Source: Lutraria lutraria (Eukaryota; Mollusca; Bivalvia; Venerida; Mactridae). Taken from it: a stretch of DNA of 64,000 nucleotides. The translations under genes and the position numbers were made by a program. Position 1 is the first letter of the stretch, and every line of letters begins with the position of its first letter. The stretch covers positions 32,887,843 to 32,951,842 of the forward strand of contig OZ026838.1 of NCBI GenBank assembly GCA_964023205.1, given 5' to 3'. Of the stretch, positions 13,301-25,559 are shown in pieces. Below the pieces are notes generated by a model. The model did no database searches. It was not told where the DNA came from and saw only the letters and a program-made list of their open reading frames with translations.

Positions 13301-14212
13301 TTAAAATCACCAAGGTTAGTTGAGTCGTTAGCTTGTGAACTGATGTAAGCCATTAGTCGTATTTGCGAGTAGTTACCAGAGCGGCCCTCTCTTGTCAGAG
13401 CAACAACGTCCCTGTAACAACATGATTTGTTTCGCTCTGCACGATTTACCTATTAATTTCATCTCTCTAGAGCAACAACCTCTCAACAGCAACATATTTC
13501 TGTTACCTCCAATGAAGTTACTTTAGAAAGGTTGCACTGTAGTTATATTGTACAAGTGTCGTATTTCTATTTGTGAAATGATGTTGCTTATTATTTGCAT
13601 TCGGCAACTTTGAATATGTTACGGTTCAAGGAATTGAACATCGTGACCAACTGTAGAATTATAGAAGCATCATTTTGTATTCATTTACTTGCATATCATA
13701 TATATTGTTCATTGACAGTTATTAAACGTTTGAGAAATACATGTACAGTCAAACTTGTGAACGAAATGTGGCCTTTATTTACAGGTGATCCTCTTTCAGG
13801 AGTCATTTTTTTCTAAATAATCAATGATAATTTTTTAATTAACGGCTTTTATTCGGAGGAGGCCGCTGACAGGTTTGACCGTACATTGTACTTGTTAAAT
13901 GTTTCGGAAGGCGTGCTAGGAATCCGATGCCAGGCCATATCAATTAATTTGTTTTTCTCATACATGGCTGTATTTAATATTTCAGACATATGTGACCATG
14001 CTCGTGCTCATCAGTATTTCATTGAGTCTATCAGCAGTGACTGCGATTTCACGTCTGCTAAATGTGATAGCTACTCGATGTACGAAAATGGAGGCTGCTC
14101 GTGTGATGTATCAACATGCGTCCGTATGGGATATTACGCACAAACAGATGATGCACAAGGAACGTTTTATCTGAAGACATACGGGTGGTCTCCTTTCTGT
14201 AAAGGTGGCTAA
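10364..14212 (+). CDS. secreted pancreatic-lipase-family enzyme with short lid (lipase or phospholipase A1)
   Basis: Six exons join in phase: 10364-10528, 10984-11178, 11441-11675, 12357-12452, 13034-13123, 13986-14212, giving 1008 nt and 335 aa; every intron has GT/AG ends. The N-terminus is a signal peptide (about residues 1-19, ending GGHA). The alpha/beta-hydrolase fold carries GHSLG (Ser178), GLDPAG (Asp201) and CDH (His265), the triad of the family that splits acyl esters of glycerides or phospholipids outside the cell. The loop between lid cysteines Cys255 and Cys263 has only 7 residues, against 23 in human pancreatic lipase, as in phospholipase A1 type members. There is no C-terminal PLAT domain (335 against about 465 aa). 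A stretch at about 13785-13816 opens GDPLSG then stops; it is not needed for the frame. Function as a digestive enzyme is inferred. Confidence 0.88.
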
Positions 14213-15417
14213 AACGTACCAACATGATAAATAAGACTGATCCTGACTTTGTTCGAAAACGAGATTAAAAAATTATTCAAAATATTCGTTTTATGTTTTT
14301 TTAAACCTTAAACGCATACTAGTATTTGTTATGGTGTTCCTTATAAACGACTCAGTAGATTATGTTCAGTGTGCTTCCTGTAACCTGTCAGTTTCCGACA
14401 GCTTACAGTTCCATTTAATTGGAAAAATACGGTTCTATTCTGCTCTGTTCTGTTCTTCTAAGCTTCTTTCCTATATCGAAATTAGTTCGTTTATATCGAA
14501 GTATTTTGGGAAGTCCCCCGGACTTCGATATAACGAGTTTCGACTTTATGTTAAAAATAACACTGAAGCATATTTGGATAAAACTATCGTATAACCACGC
14601 GTAAAGCATAGTTTGCTACCTAAGTACAAATGCACTGTCGATGTAATTCTTTAAATTTCATATGGATGACTTGGTCTGAACGTCTTTAGACCTAATTAAC
14701 GGAGTAGCAGACTTAACGTGTACATACTCGCATAGAACTGAATAGGTAACACAATTACCTATGAGAATACAAAATGCATGCATGATTATCCCGACCACAA
14801 ACATATCTAGTGGAAATCTTTATAAGCTACAAAAAAGTATGAATTAGATATACTTCTCAATTCCACGCAAACAATGTCCTTCGATTTGGGGAACAGAGGG
14901 GAACCTATGTCTGCAGGTTGTATTTAAACGGTTCACGTGGTTCGTATACTCATACCGGTAGAGCGTGAATGTAGACCTTGTTAACATGTAACACAAGTAA
15001 TATTACATTATTGTACATTGTATAACATTTATTTACACGCTCGTCATAAAAATAAAATGACTCACTTGCAATAATAAGAAATATGATAATGTGTGAGGTG
15101 ACTTATACAATATATATTGAGTTTGTCGACAAACAAATTTGAATAGATATAGGTCCTGTTGGTACAGGCATCTGATAGATTAAACCACACCGACTACAAA
15201 AATGAATGTTTCTGCATAAAAGAAATGTTGGTGTTTCTTTTACGTACAGAGATTTTTAATTGGAACTGAATCCTTATCATGGAATTGCACAGATATTATT
15301 AAAGAAACATTTGTGATCAATTGCGCGCTTTGAAGGAACCATGTGTATGCTCAGAATGTTTTCATTTCTGATTACATTTTCTATGGTTTATCAATGTTCG
15401 CGAAGTACAATCATATG
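14213..15417. other. intergenic, downstream of lipase and of the EF-hand gene
   Basis: No coding exon is seen. An imperfect inverted repeat (ATATCGAAGT at about 14481, ACTTCGATAT at about 14522) brackets a CCCCCGG loop. TAAATAAAT on the minus strand near 15026-15034 is a possible polyadenylation signal for the EF-hand gene, about 390 nt past its stop. Confidence 0.45.
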
Positions 15418-17246
15418 TCACATTAAATCATCAGGAGCAGGTAGTAACATATCTATCAGTGTAGCGTTGCGTTCAGCTGCTGCTTCAAACTCTTCGTACG
15501 TTATCTCACCATCACCATTAACGTCGATTTCTTTAAACAGTCTGTCTGCGAACATTTTTGGTGTTTCGTTTTTCTTCATTGAATCTTCTGGTAACACCGA
15601 AACGTCAGCTACTGCCTGGAACCATACAAGATAAAAATAGTCAGTACATATTGTCGGATGAGCGACTTGGTAATTTATTACTCTAGAACGTTGTTCAATA
15701 TATCTCCGCCATTTAAATTGGTCAAAACCAGGCATGTAGGATTTTTGTTTTCGCATATGAGCATGATTTTAGAATCATCATACATTGAATAATTTTTTCG
15801 ATAGTCTAAAGAAAATGTAACTACATTTGTATTGTTCTTTGATGAACAGTAAGAAACTACCCGTTTCTCCACAAGTAACCTTCATACATCTATCACACGC
15901 GATACACAAAAGAGAACAGGTTCCTGAAGAAACAAAAGCTTATAAACAAGCATCCCGTCAAGTGAGAGCGGACAAAAGGATGGCAATGATTTTACTCCAT
16001 ACTTGTATTTGCAATAATATACATGTATGAATAAACCATATTATTAATTTTACTCTGAAACTTAGGACAACAATCATGTAATGTTCATATATCAGTTTGA
16101 GAGAATGAAAAAAAAACACACAACAGAATCACGTAATTATGCCAACAAATATTGGAATTTTTCCCAATATTGTACTTCAAAATGATGATCAACATCGCAA
16201 TGTACCTTTTGCCTGAATGTTTACGTAAAATTCCTTTGGACCAAATAAATCTTAAAAACAAGGCTTAATATTGTAAAATACAGCGTTTTATGCATCGAAT
16301 CATAAATTGTACATGTATTCTACAACAAATACAGTGGCGTCGCTTAAAGTCCAATAATCATATAAATTTATCGGTCGTAATGGTTTCTGTTTGTTCTATA
16401 ACAGAGGAACCCGGCGTGATAATATCAGCAATTGTTTTTTGCATATATTCTTTATAGCAAAAAGCTAACGAGACTTTAAATTAACGTACGTGTCTACGGG
16501 CATTAGTTTAGAGTGGTCTTAATTACTGTATACGTCTTTAAATTGGCGTTTTTTGGAAATTTAAATATTGGCGGTGGTCAAGATTTGGCGATTTCTTAAA
16601 AATCCGCCAAAATAAAACCATCTATTGTCCGCCGTCGCTAAAATTAAACCAATGTCCCATATATTTTAATTTGCTTTACATCTTTAAATGTTCTTTGCTT
16701 GTAAACATGTTCGCACGTAATTGCTCCCTAGACTTTATTTTGTTCTGGATTGTTTTCAGATACCTTGAAAAATTTAGGCCCTTGGCATAGGTTGGAATAC
16801 GCACTATATGTATACTAGAACATAAAATAACTAACCTTGACAATTTGTCGCATTTCTTGCTTATCAATTGTTCCACTTCTGTCTTTATCAAAAACATTAA
16901 AAGCCCATCGTATTTTCTTTAGTTTACTGGCTCTGTCTGTGGTTGTAGTCATTTCGGTTATACTGAGACCAATAAGAAATTCTTCAAAATCAACAGTGCC
17001 GTTTCCATCCTCGTCAAAAGCTTCGAATATACAACCTGCAAGCGAAGAAACGTTCTTCCCAAATGCTCTTTCATAAACACGTATAAAGTCTGATTTCCTT
17101 AACGAGGATCTACCTTTTGTTTCACCACTAAAATCCTCGTAAATTTGAAGAATTTCTTCTACTTTCATGCCAGGAACTTTCTTCCTCAGCTCCTTTAAAT
17201 AAGACCCTTTCGGCTTCTTTTTCTGCTTTCCGTTTTGTTGTCCCAT
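15418..17246 (-). CDS. neuronal calcium sensor-like EF-hand protein, 202 aa
   Basis: Exon 1 is 17246-16836 (137 codons, donor GTTAGT) and exon 2 is 15615-15418 (65 codons plus TGA, acceptor CCAG), joined in phase 0. Length and layout match the NCS/visinin/recoverin family (about 190-200 aa). The N-terminus MGQQN is a possible N-myristoylation site, though residue 6 is Gly, not the preferred Ser. EF-hand 1 is degenerate, as in the family. Loops 2, 3 and 4 look able to bind calcium: DEDGNGTVDFEE (78-89), DKDRSGTIDKQE (120-131), DVNGDGEITYEE (168-179). The N-terminal tail is unusually basic (QKKKPKG). Expected role is a calcium-dependent switch at membranes. The split into only two exons and the divergent sequence argue against a strict NCS-1 orthologue, so no symbol is given. 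Confidence 0.88.
16480..16640 (-). repeat. decayed repeat in the EF-hand intron with a small inverted repeat
   Basis: TTTGGCG at 16584 and CGCCAAA at 16605 flank ATTTCTTAAAAAT, forming a short hairpin. A nearby GGCGGTGG and CCGCCGTCG are further GGCG words. This looks like the core of a dispersed bivalve repeat; orientation and ends are not resolved. Confidence 0.3.
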
Positions 17247-20200
17247 GTTTGTTTATTCAACTCTGAGCTTCTTAATTTTGAAATTCGTTGCAACTAAGCT
17301 GCTTTAATTCAGTACAAAAAGCAGTTATGTTTTCCAGAGCGTTGGATATGATTCATGTATAAATTATTGTTTATAAAACCAGGTTGAGTGAGGCATATTT
17401 TACAAATGTCAAGAAAACTCTTCCACGAAATGTCTCAGTTATTCCATGTCTAAATGAGTACAATGCTTCACTGTTCAAAATTGCAAAGTTTATATATTTT
17501 TTAATTTGCAGGTAATTTAGATTTCTCCACTAACAGTAACTGACTCAATTCATTCCCAATTCAAGTTACGTATAAAACAAACTATTGACACAAATTAATT
17601 AACCCAAAATAAAAAAGCCTTTTAAGTATTAATCCATGGTCACTAATTTATACTACAAAGTGATTCCTTTTATCACATGGTCTACTCTTCGAGTTCAACA
17701 ATTTTGTCACAGTAATATCTTCTTAAATGAATTACTCCGAGCTTGCCAACGCTTTAATATAGTTCAAAATTAGCAGGAACCATTGAAGTACTACACGAAT
17801 ATGCAAACACAAAGACATCGAATATAATGAATGTTATTTAAAATACCGTTGAAAACATGGAAGGCGGAAGTGCGTACAACTTGTTTAATAATTTATCATG
17901 ACAGTTTATAACAAATTCATTCGACCATGGTTTGGTCATAGATTTAGTTTAAAACTTACAATACATTTATGTGTAACCTTAAACCATCTATTGATTTGTA
18001 TCTAACGCAATAATACATGTACATGTATATTCCTTATAATTATCTGCATGTGATCTCATTGCCAATTTCAGCGAACATGAAATGTCATAATGGCTTAATA
18101 GAATAAGCTTTAAAATTTATGAAATAGCACACTGAATAGCCAGGTCTAGATATGCAAATGGTTTTAATAGAACAGAAACAGAACAGAACAGTTCTCGTCT
18201 GATTTTGTCTGTATATCGAATGATGAAGACTTTGTCTTTCACAGGAAAATCACGTGAATGTGATAACTTAGATGTTTATCACTGGATAATTAATGTACAG
18301 TCATAATTATATTATAGAAAGATATGACCTGCCAACACATTTCATACATGTACAAACTATTTACAATAAAAGGCAATACCGTACTCGTTATATAAAACAT
18401 CGGAATTGGTTAAATGACATTTTGTTATTTTGTCTTCAAGTAATTGTACGAATCGATTGTCTGTCGTCGGTTTTAAATCTTCTCTTAAATCAAATGATTG
18501 TGCTGAACTTCATATCATAAAATTTATGTGCGTTATAATCTAATTAAATGTCGACATCTGATATATGAAATGTATTTATGTCTTTGTTTGTAAAACATTT
18601 TGAATACAAAACATTGAATACAATTTCTGCTTACGTGCTTAATTCAAATAGCGTTCATCGCCATTGAAACCAAGCCTAGAGTAAAACGCAGTCATATAAA
18701 TTTGATTTGAATTTGTTAATCCCCTTCAAGGTTATTCAAAAAGCGAATTCGATACTTACACACTTGCCGTGACAAGCCCGACCCAAATTATGGAACTGTT
18801 TTCATAAATCGTAAGGTTTGTTTCGTTTAAAGAAATGTAATTCGATCTAAAGCACTTATTTGCCATGTTTAATAGGCAGCCCGAGTGTCTTTCATCAACT
18901 AGGAAGTTCTTTTTGACTGAATATAATCAGTATTCAAATCTACAATACTTGATCACGTATTGGCTTCTTCACACTGCATGTAAGACAGGGTTTTGTTTCG
19001 TTGTGATATGAATCGCACCCTAAACAATTGATATAATAAGGTATATTTTGTAAATGCATTTTAGATGATACATAAACCATTTCGTGTATACATGAACTAG
19101 ATTTAGGAAATAAGGTGTCATTCAATTAGAATTCACAAAAAACTATCGGCACATTGATCTTTACGCGCATAATAAAACATTGACCTAGCTCATTACTTCA
19201 CATTGGAGTGGTCTCAGTAACTGTGTGTGTCCTCTTAAGGCGTCATTGTTATTTTTTTCTGGTAACCCGACCTTAACTTATTTTTAACCGCGAGCCTAGA
19301 CTTTTTATGAGCACCAGGAACGGAAAATCAGAATGCTCACTTTTTTACCTTTTCACGCGCTTTCAAGAGCAAAATAAACAAACGCAACGACCTACCTGCC
19401 CTATTTTAAATGAGCATGCAACCAGAAACAAACAATTATTTTTATTAATCAATTAATTTCTGATTAATAGACAACTTGATATCTTCTATATCAATTTTTG
19501 TATTATTTTATTTATTCAACCTTACACAGCATACACCCTATTTTTGGAAACTCAACAATATACATTTGTATTTCCGCTTTCCCTAGCCGTCACTCGCTCG
19601 ATGCGCATGAATTTTCATGCGGTACAATGTACTACGTTTTTTCTACATCCGCCATGCTATTGTAAAACTAATTCCCGTTCCATGTTGCTGTGCAAGTCTT
19701 TGTAAGTTCAGTTTCCATGATCACTTTCAGTACTTTGATTTAGTCAAGTAACTGGAAACACATTTTTTATTTTCTGACCCTAGATGACAAGCATGCTCAT
19801 TTCATTCCTACAATGTCTTACCGTGTAAGATTGTGTTAAAATAGTTTTAACTTAAGTGGAAACATGGTTAATCAAGAACAGTATAAAACTAGGGCTTAAA
19901 AATCCATTAGCTTTTTGAATTTTGCAATACAGAACAATAGATAAAATGAAAGTAAAATATAAGAAATATATTTTATTTGCACTAAAACAATGTTTGCATA
20001 ATGGCTTTCTTTAGCCACATATCGTAACAATGTTGTCAAATGCTTTTTCTTATTTTTGCAAAATCATTGAAAAAAAAATACTGTACTACATTTTTATATG
20101 TACTTCGTGATTAAAAAGGAAATTTCGGAATGTTTTTGCCGCAAGTAAAAGTCAATTTCACTTATAAGACACCTTTCTATAAGACCTACTTTAATTTTGA

Positions 20201-20540
20201 CATTAAAAAGTTAATGGGACTTTAATGTAACGCTCGTAACAGAAAGTTACTAGTTTTAGGGAGCCAATAGTTACGGTTGATTTAAAATCGTCAATACAAG
20301 ACCATTTACATGTTAAACAATTATATTGACTCCATTTTAGAATTTTATTAAGATTGTTATGCAGAATGTAAAATACGCTAAACAAATGACAGAAAAACTT
20401 TTAGTGTTCCAAAATTCAGAGTGTAGTCTTAATACATATATAATACACTATATATCTGCTTTAATGAACTCCTGTGTCTTGCAATACTTTACGTATGAGA
20501 AAACTACAACAAAATCAGTCTAAATCTGAACCAGTAAAAT
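17247..20540. other. intergenic, nothing recognised
   Basis: AT-rich sequence upstream of the EF-hand gene and downstream of the minus-strand membrane-protein gene. Short ORFs here show no family features. An AACAGAACAGAACAG word at about 18178 recurs at 7127 and, inverted, at 14437, suggesting a shared old repeat. Confidence 0.4.
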
Positions 20541-21281
20541 TCAAATGTCTGTTTCCATGTAATTGTCAGAAAGGTAACAACAAGATCCAAAAAAAGTGTT
20601 GTTTTCGTTTCCATATCCTCTTGTTGCGTACACCACTTCCTTCTCAGATTCTTCATCAACACCATTTTGAATGTTAAATACACCTTTCACATTAAAACCA
20701 GTACTCGAATCAAAATCCTCCGATTCAATAAAAACATCATCCGCTTCTGTACATGCTTTAGAAACAAAATTACTTGCTAATCTGTCTTTGTTTGGTTTAC
20801 CAGCTAGCTCATCTGATTTTAATTCAGTTTCAATAAATACATCATCGTATTCAGCACTATTGACACTGCTGATTTCCTTATCACCATCGTTATATGTTGT
20901 TAAAGCATGGAATGCATGAATGGCGAAATGATTTACTTTATCCTGTTCTCTTTCCGGCATGCTTCGAAAGAAGTCTTCCAAAATTCTTTCCTCCTCTAAT
21001 TCACTTTTTGCCCTAGCCAAGTAATTCATGATCATAATTGCAATGCACATTGAATAGAACACTAACACCGCTACGATATACAGCACAGCTCCCGAGTTGT
21101 CTTCCACGAGCTGCTTATCAGCAAGATGAGTGTTGTTTATGGATACATTCGTTGATATACTTATAAAGGAATCGTTTTGAGACGCACAAGCAACGCGAAG
21201 CCTTGCTAGTAGTAATGAACTGTTATCACCGCCAAAATTCTCCAAGCCACTGCATCCTACAGAAATAAAAACTTTCTTCAT
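20541..21281 (-). CDS. single-pass membrane protein, KCNE-like, 246 aa
   Basis: One uninterrupted ORF. The first Met (MKKVFISVG) is at 21281, and an in-frame TGA lies shortly upstream. There is no typical signal peptide. The N-terminal 60 residues carry four N-glycosylation sequons (Asn20, 36, 45, 49), then one hydrophobic helix at about residues 65-87 (VLYIVAVLVFYSMCIAIMIM), then NYLARAKSELEEE and a long acidic cytoplasmic tail. Extracellular N-terminus, the LYIL.VL.FY..-type membrane segment and the basic-then-acidic junction resemble KCNE potassium-channel beta subunits. KCNE proteins are usually 100-220 aa and the similarity is short, so this is only a suggestion. The tail has repeated acidic DDVFIE words (two copies), perhaps binding or sorting motifs. 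Confidence 0.7.
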   Translation of the reverse strand: MKKVFISVGCSGLENFGGDNSSLLLARLRVACASQNDSFISISTNVSINNTHLADKQLVEDNSGAVLYIVAVLVFYSMCIAIMIMNYLARAKSELEEERILEDFFRSMPEREQDKVNHFAIHAFHALTTYNDGDKEISSVNSAEYDDVFIETELKSDELAGKPNKDRLASNFVSKACTEADDVFIESEDFDSSTGFNVKGVFNIQNGVDEESEKEVVYATRGYGNENNTFFGSCCYLSDNYMETDI

Positions 21282-21784
21282 TCTAATGGCGATATCATAA
21301 CCTCCACCACTACACAATCATATCAGCACTGCTGGCTCTATCTGAAATCATACATAATTTACACCATAAATAATTAATTAATTTTCAAGATATTACTAAA
21401 CAACCAACTACCGAGAAAACGTTTTAAAAGCAATTAAAGATTCCGTGGTAAAAAGGAATCGTGATTAGATATTCGTGTCCAATATTTTCTCAATCTGAAT
21501 CCATTGGAAATAGCAGCTTCCTGGAGATGGTAAAATATTAGTAATTATGTCCTTAATAGCTAAATCCGCATGGAAATTACCCAAGCTCATTCAACAAAAT
21601 TAACTACAATGAAGAAGGTCACGTACACAGACGTTAGTGGCTTACATAAATTCTGGATCCCACCATAACATAATGATTTCTCTAAACATCGTCAAAATTC
21701 ATATATATTCTTATTGCTTGCTTTAGCTTTTTCACGTTCGTCCGATCGATGCCATGTTCGAAATTGATTTACGTGTATATTATG

Positions 21785-22380
21785 TTTCAATGGGATAGAT
21801 TTATCATGATTTCAATGGGATATATGATATACAGTTTTAATGGGATAGATAAATGTGGTTTTAATTGGATAGATTATAATTATGGTGGTTTTATTGGGAT
21901 AGATTTATCATGATTTTAATGGGATAGATTTATCATGATTTAAATGGGATATCTGATATACATCCACAGTTTTAATAGGATTGATAATGTGGTTTTATTG
22001 GGATAGATTATATGGTTGGTTTTAATGGGATAGATTTATCAAGATTTCAATGAAATATCTGATGTACATGCAGTTTTAATGGGATTGATAATTTGGTTTT
22101 ATTGGGATAGTTTATATTGGTTTTAATGGGATATATAATATGATTTTAATGGGATCAATTATACGATTTTGATAGGATGTAATTATGATACGGTTTTAAA
22201 ATAGTAGATTATATGACTTTAATGCTTACATTTACAAAAATGTACATGTATATGCTTTATTGTAATACCATAACTTATTCAATGAGATCTAATAAAATGA
22301 TAATATTAAGTAGACTGAATTCATTTTAATGGGTTTACGATGAGTATGATGATGGATTAATTTAAATGGGGCATATGAAA
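21785..22380 (+). repeat. degenerate satellite of TTTTAATGGGATAGATT units
   Basis: About 19 variants of GGTTTTAATGGGATAGATT recur between 21785 and 22210, spaced irregularly by roughly 20-50 bp, with fading copies to about 22370. Larger blocks repeat too: TTTATCATGATTT between units, and GATATACA...CAGTTTTAAT. It lies 0.5 kb upstream of the KCNE-like gene start, in its presumed promoter side. Confidence 0.8.
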
Positions 22381-22929
22381 AAAAAATTAATTTTGAATTT
22401 TACCAATGATACAAATTATTAACGAAGATTACCGATGGATATTTTAGATTATTGTATACACATTACATGTAGTTAGTGTTGTTTTCACTGCTATACATTG
22501 TTGGTATTAAGGTTATCATATATATGTTCGTAATATAGATATAATAGCTATATAATTATCAAAGTAAAAAGGTGAGATTCCTTACGTAAACTTAATGCTC
22601 AATATGTCTATGTTTGGAATTAGATTACAACATTTGTATGAATAATAAATAACCCTTCTAAAATGTTAAAGCACCAAACTATGTTTCTTGGGTAATAACT
22701 TGAAGTTAGGAGAAATAGATTGTTTTATCATATTTATAAGTTATATTTCGTCTGGAAAATATGCCCTACATCCTGGCGTGTTGGATGATACGGTAAAATT
22801 CGACTCGGGATGAACTGCTTCACTGAATAGATGTACTATATTGTTATAAACTAAAAATAGTATGTCTAAATCAAAATTGCATGCTTAAAACAGTGCTTAA
22901 AAGACAAAGCATTGCATTATACAAGCACA

Positions 22930-23141
22930 TGTATAGCTGGACCATGTTTATTGAGCCGTGACGAAATTATTCAGAATAATTCACTATGTCAAATAGGGGA
23001 TACAGATATTCGGAACAAATCTGACTGAAACATATTGATAAGATAAATTTATCATGCTCAAGTACTATACTAATAATTATGTACCCAGTTTATTTAGTGC
23101 ATTATTCCGTCACGGCTCAAAAAGCATGGTCGAGCTATACA
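22930..23141. mobile_element. MITE with ~42 bp terminal inverted repeats
   Basis: The left end GTATAGCTGGACCATG..TTGAGCCGTGACG and the inverted right end GTATAGCTCGACCATG..TTGAGCCGTGACG match at about 36 of 42 positions. The element is about 210 bp and has no ORF. Target duplication is not resolved (AT or TA possible), so the superfamily is open. Confidence 0.7.
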
Positions 23142-24949
23142 TAAATTGTCAATTGTTTACAAACAGAAATCAGCAGCAGTACAAATACAAATGTATGAAG
23201 AAAAATAAACATTGAAAAAATGTGTGCAAAGATGCAAAATCATGAATGACATAATATTCCCATCTGCTTTCCAACATACTAAACTGTAGTCCGTTCATAA
23301 AAACAACACCTGGTATGGAATAATTCCAAACTCACATAATAAATATACATGGAAAGGAAATGCAATATTACCTGAGATAAAATAGATATGCTTGAAAGAA
23401 ATACTCACAGACCAGTTCAGTAATCACTCGCAAGACTGACTTTCACAAACCAATGCTTGTTTGTTCAATAAAATTCTGGGATAAAAATAGATTTGATAGA
23501 ATTGATAAAAAAACATGCCATGGAAATACATGAATAATTGATTGGTACGATATTACAATGGTTGCGTAGATAATGTATTTGATATGATTGTACTTGGTTA
23601 GACACGTGTCTGTCAGACTATAAAAACAATCAATTCATAATTCATGTAGATTTTTTATTTTACTGGCATATCATATTCGTTCATTTCATCATGAAACTTT
23701 AATCGAATTTGTCATGAATAGATTGAGACCCACGCGGTAACAATAGGAGTAATGGACGTAAACCATATTGTGTTTGTCAGTCGATATAAGAGTAAAAAGC
23801 AAAGTTAGACAGTCGGTGCTATTATCTGATCGTCATTTGTGTTTAGCGTTCGATAAACATGGATTTTATATGTTCGCAATGTAATTATGCCAGAGCAAGC
23901 CTTGTGTTCTAAGACATTAAAAATTGTTTGTTTCTGGTCAACCGACCTACACTAATTTTTCTCTCCGGTCCCATGCTTTATATTAAGCCCTAGGTATGGT
24001 ACACCAAATACTAGTATTGCACTTTTATACCTATCCGCACCCTTTCAGTTATGATGATGATAATAACAAATCGCTGCTGACCTATAACCATGTTTAATAA
24101 CATGTAACGAGAAACAAACACTTTTTTACGTTATCGGAAAAAGTATACAGAAATTGAGATAGACAGAATTATGTTCACAAATCAGTAATTCCAACTCTAT
24201 CAGTGCATGTAGCAAAAGCGGGTTAGAATTCAATATAACATCAATACACTATAACCAGAACAAAAAGATATCATATGATGACAAAAAAAATGTATGAATG
24301 ATTGATATGACCATTCATTTTTTTTGTACTAATTTTTACGTTCTGGCCGGTTTGAACTCAATTTTCAATCACAATCTAGGTACATATACTACATTAAAGT
24401 AAAACCCCATTAGTTTTTTGGGTGTTAAAATTAAACAAAACTCTTATTTTACCTAGAAAGATGTCTTATCAGTGAATCTGACTTTTACTTGCAATAAAAA
24501 TATTCCGAATTGTTCTCTTTTTTAATCACAATATTTTTTCAATGATATTGCCAAAAAAATAAATGAAAGCCCCTGTTTAATTACAACATGTATAATATCA
24601 GTGCAAATTGGAAATATCAAATACTAAATGCTGTTTGTCTAATAAAAGTGTGTACCTGTGTTTCTATGAATACTTTTCTTGCTGTCATTTTTGCGATAAA
24701 CCTAATGAAGAACATTATCTTTAAAAAGCATGTACATTTTCGACTAATCATGTCGCAAAAATCAAGGGACAAAAAACTGATATAGAAAAATCTTATATTC
24801 TGAAAAGTTGCTTCCCTTTCAGTATAGAAAACGGCTGTAAGTCAAAATCGTTGGAAGTTTATAGTAAATAAATGTCAGCTATGTACAATTTTTGCTGACA
24901 TTGCATTGACTAAAATGACACGATCACAACAATAAGGTTTGGTTGTTTG

Positions 24950-25200
24950 TTGTTGAACGGCCGATTCGACTCTCGACAACTATGGTCGTTTCATTATGGT
25001 CCGGTCGCAACTGGTCATACTCTTCCATTAAGATTTGACAACAATGTCGAATTTCCTCCACATGTAGAGAAGGTATATATACAGCGGTTCCTAGTGGAAA
25101 GGTAAGTTAATTAGTACTGGTTTGAATATATTCCAGGAAATCGAAGATGGTTAAGTGAACCTCGGTCGCCGTATAGGCCTATAACCAGAAATGTACAATT
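24950..25200 (+). repeat. SINE-like repeat copy
   Basis: Bases 24,958-25,010 contain the dispersed word CGACAACTATGGTCGTTTC also near 6455. Bases 25,090-25,170 contain TTAGTACTGGTTTGAAT, ATTCCAGGAAATCGAAGATGG and TTAAGTGAACC, the SINE tail words found at 2600, 9860 and 31100. Confidence 0.55.
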
Positions 25201-25212
25201 GTATGATACGTC

Positions 25213-25303
25213 TCAGATATAATCAGGTAGTTGTGTTAATACAATCAAAGACCTATACATGTATGAATAGGTCTTTGATACAATTAACTACCTGATATAA
25301 CTG
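25213..25303. repeat. long near-perfect hairpin (about 40 bp arms)
   Basis: Left arm 25213-25256 (TCAGATATAATCAGGTAGTT..) pairs with right arm 25266-25303 (..AACTACCTGATATAACTGA), leaving a loop of about 10 nt. The inner parts AATCAAAGACCTAT and ATAGGTCTTTGATA also pair. It sits at the 3' edge of a SINE copy. It may be a tiny MITE or a foldback; a miRNA-like precursor cannot be excluded. Confidence 0.7.
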
Positions 25304-25559
25304 AAAAAAGAACCCTGATAAAATCAAAACAAGTCACCAGACACAAATACCTGAAATACATATAAAAAGGATCACGTACTGGGCTGTAAAATTCGAAATA
25401 TTTGCGTTTTTAATATCACGAACCAGTTTTCAAAATATTACTATTTTCTAAAACCAAAGACTTGCACACCAGGTATACTACACTATTAAACTTTTTTTTT
25501 TTTTGACATTAGATAAATTTTTTATTTTGATGCAAAGAATGGCCATTGATAAGATAATG

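Noticed and set aside
13595..13816. Plus-strand 73 aa ORF ending GDPLSGVIFF inside the lipase gene
   Set aside because: It is not needed: exon 13034-13123 joins 13986-14212 in phase and gives the conserved CDH motif. It may be at most an alternative end exon.
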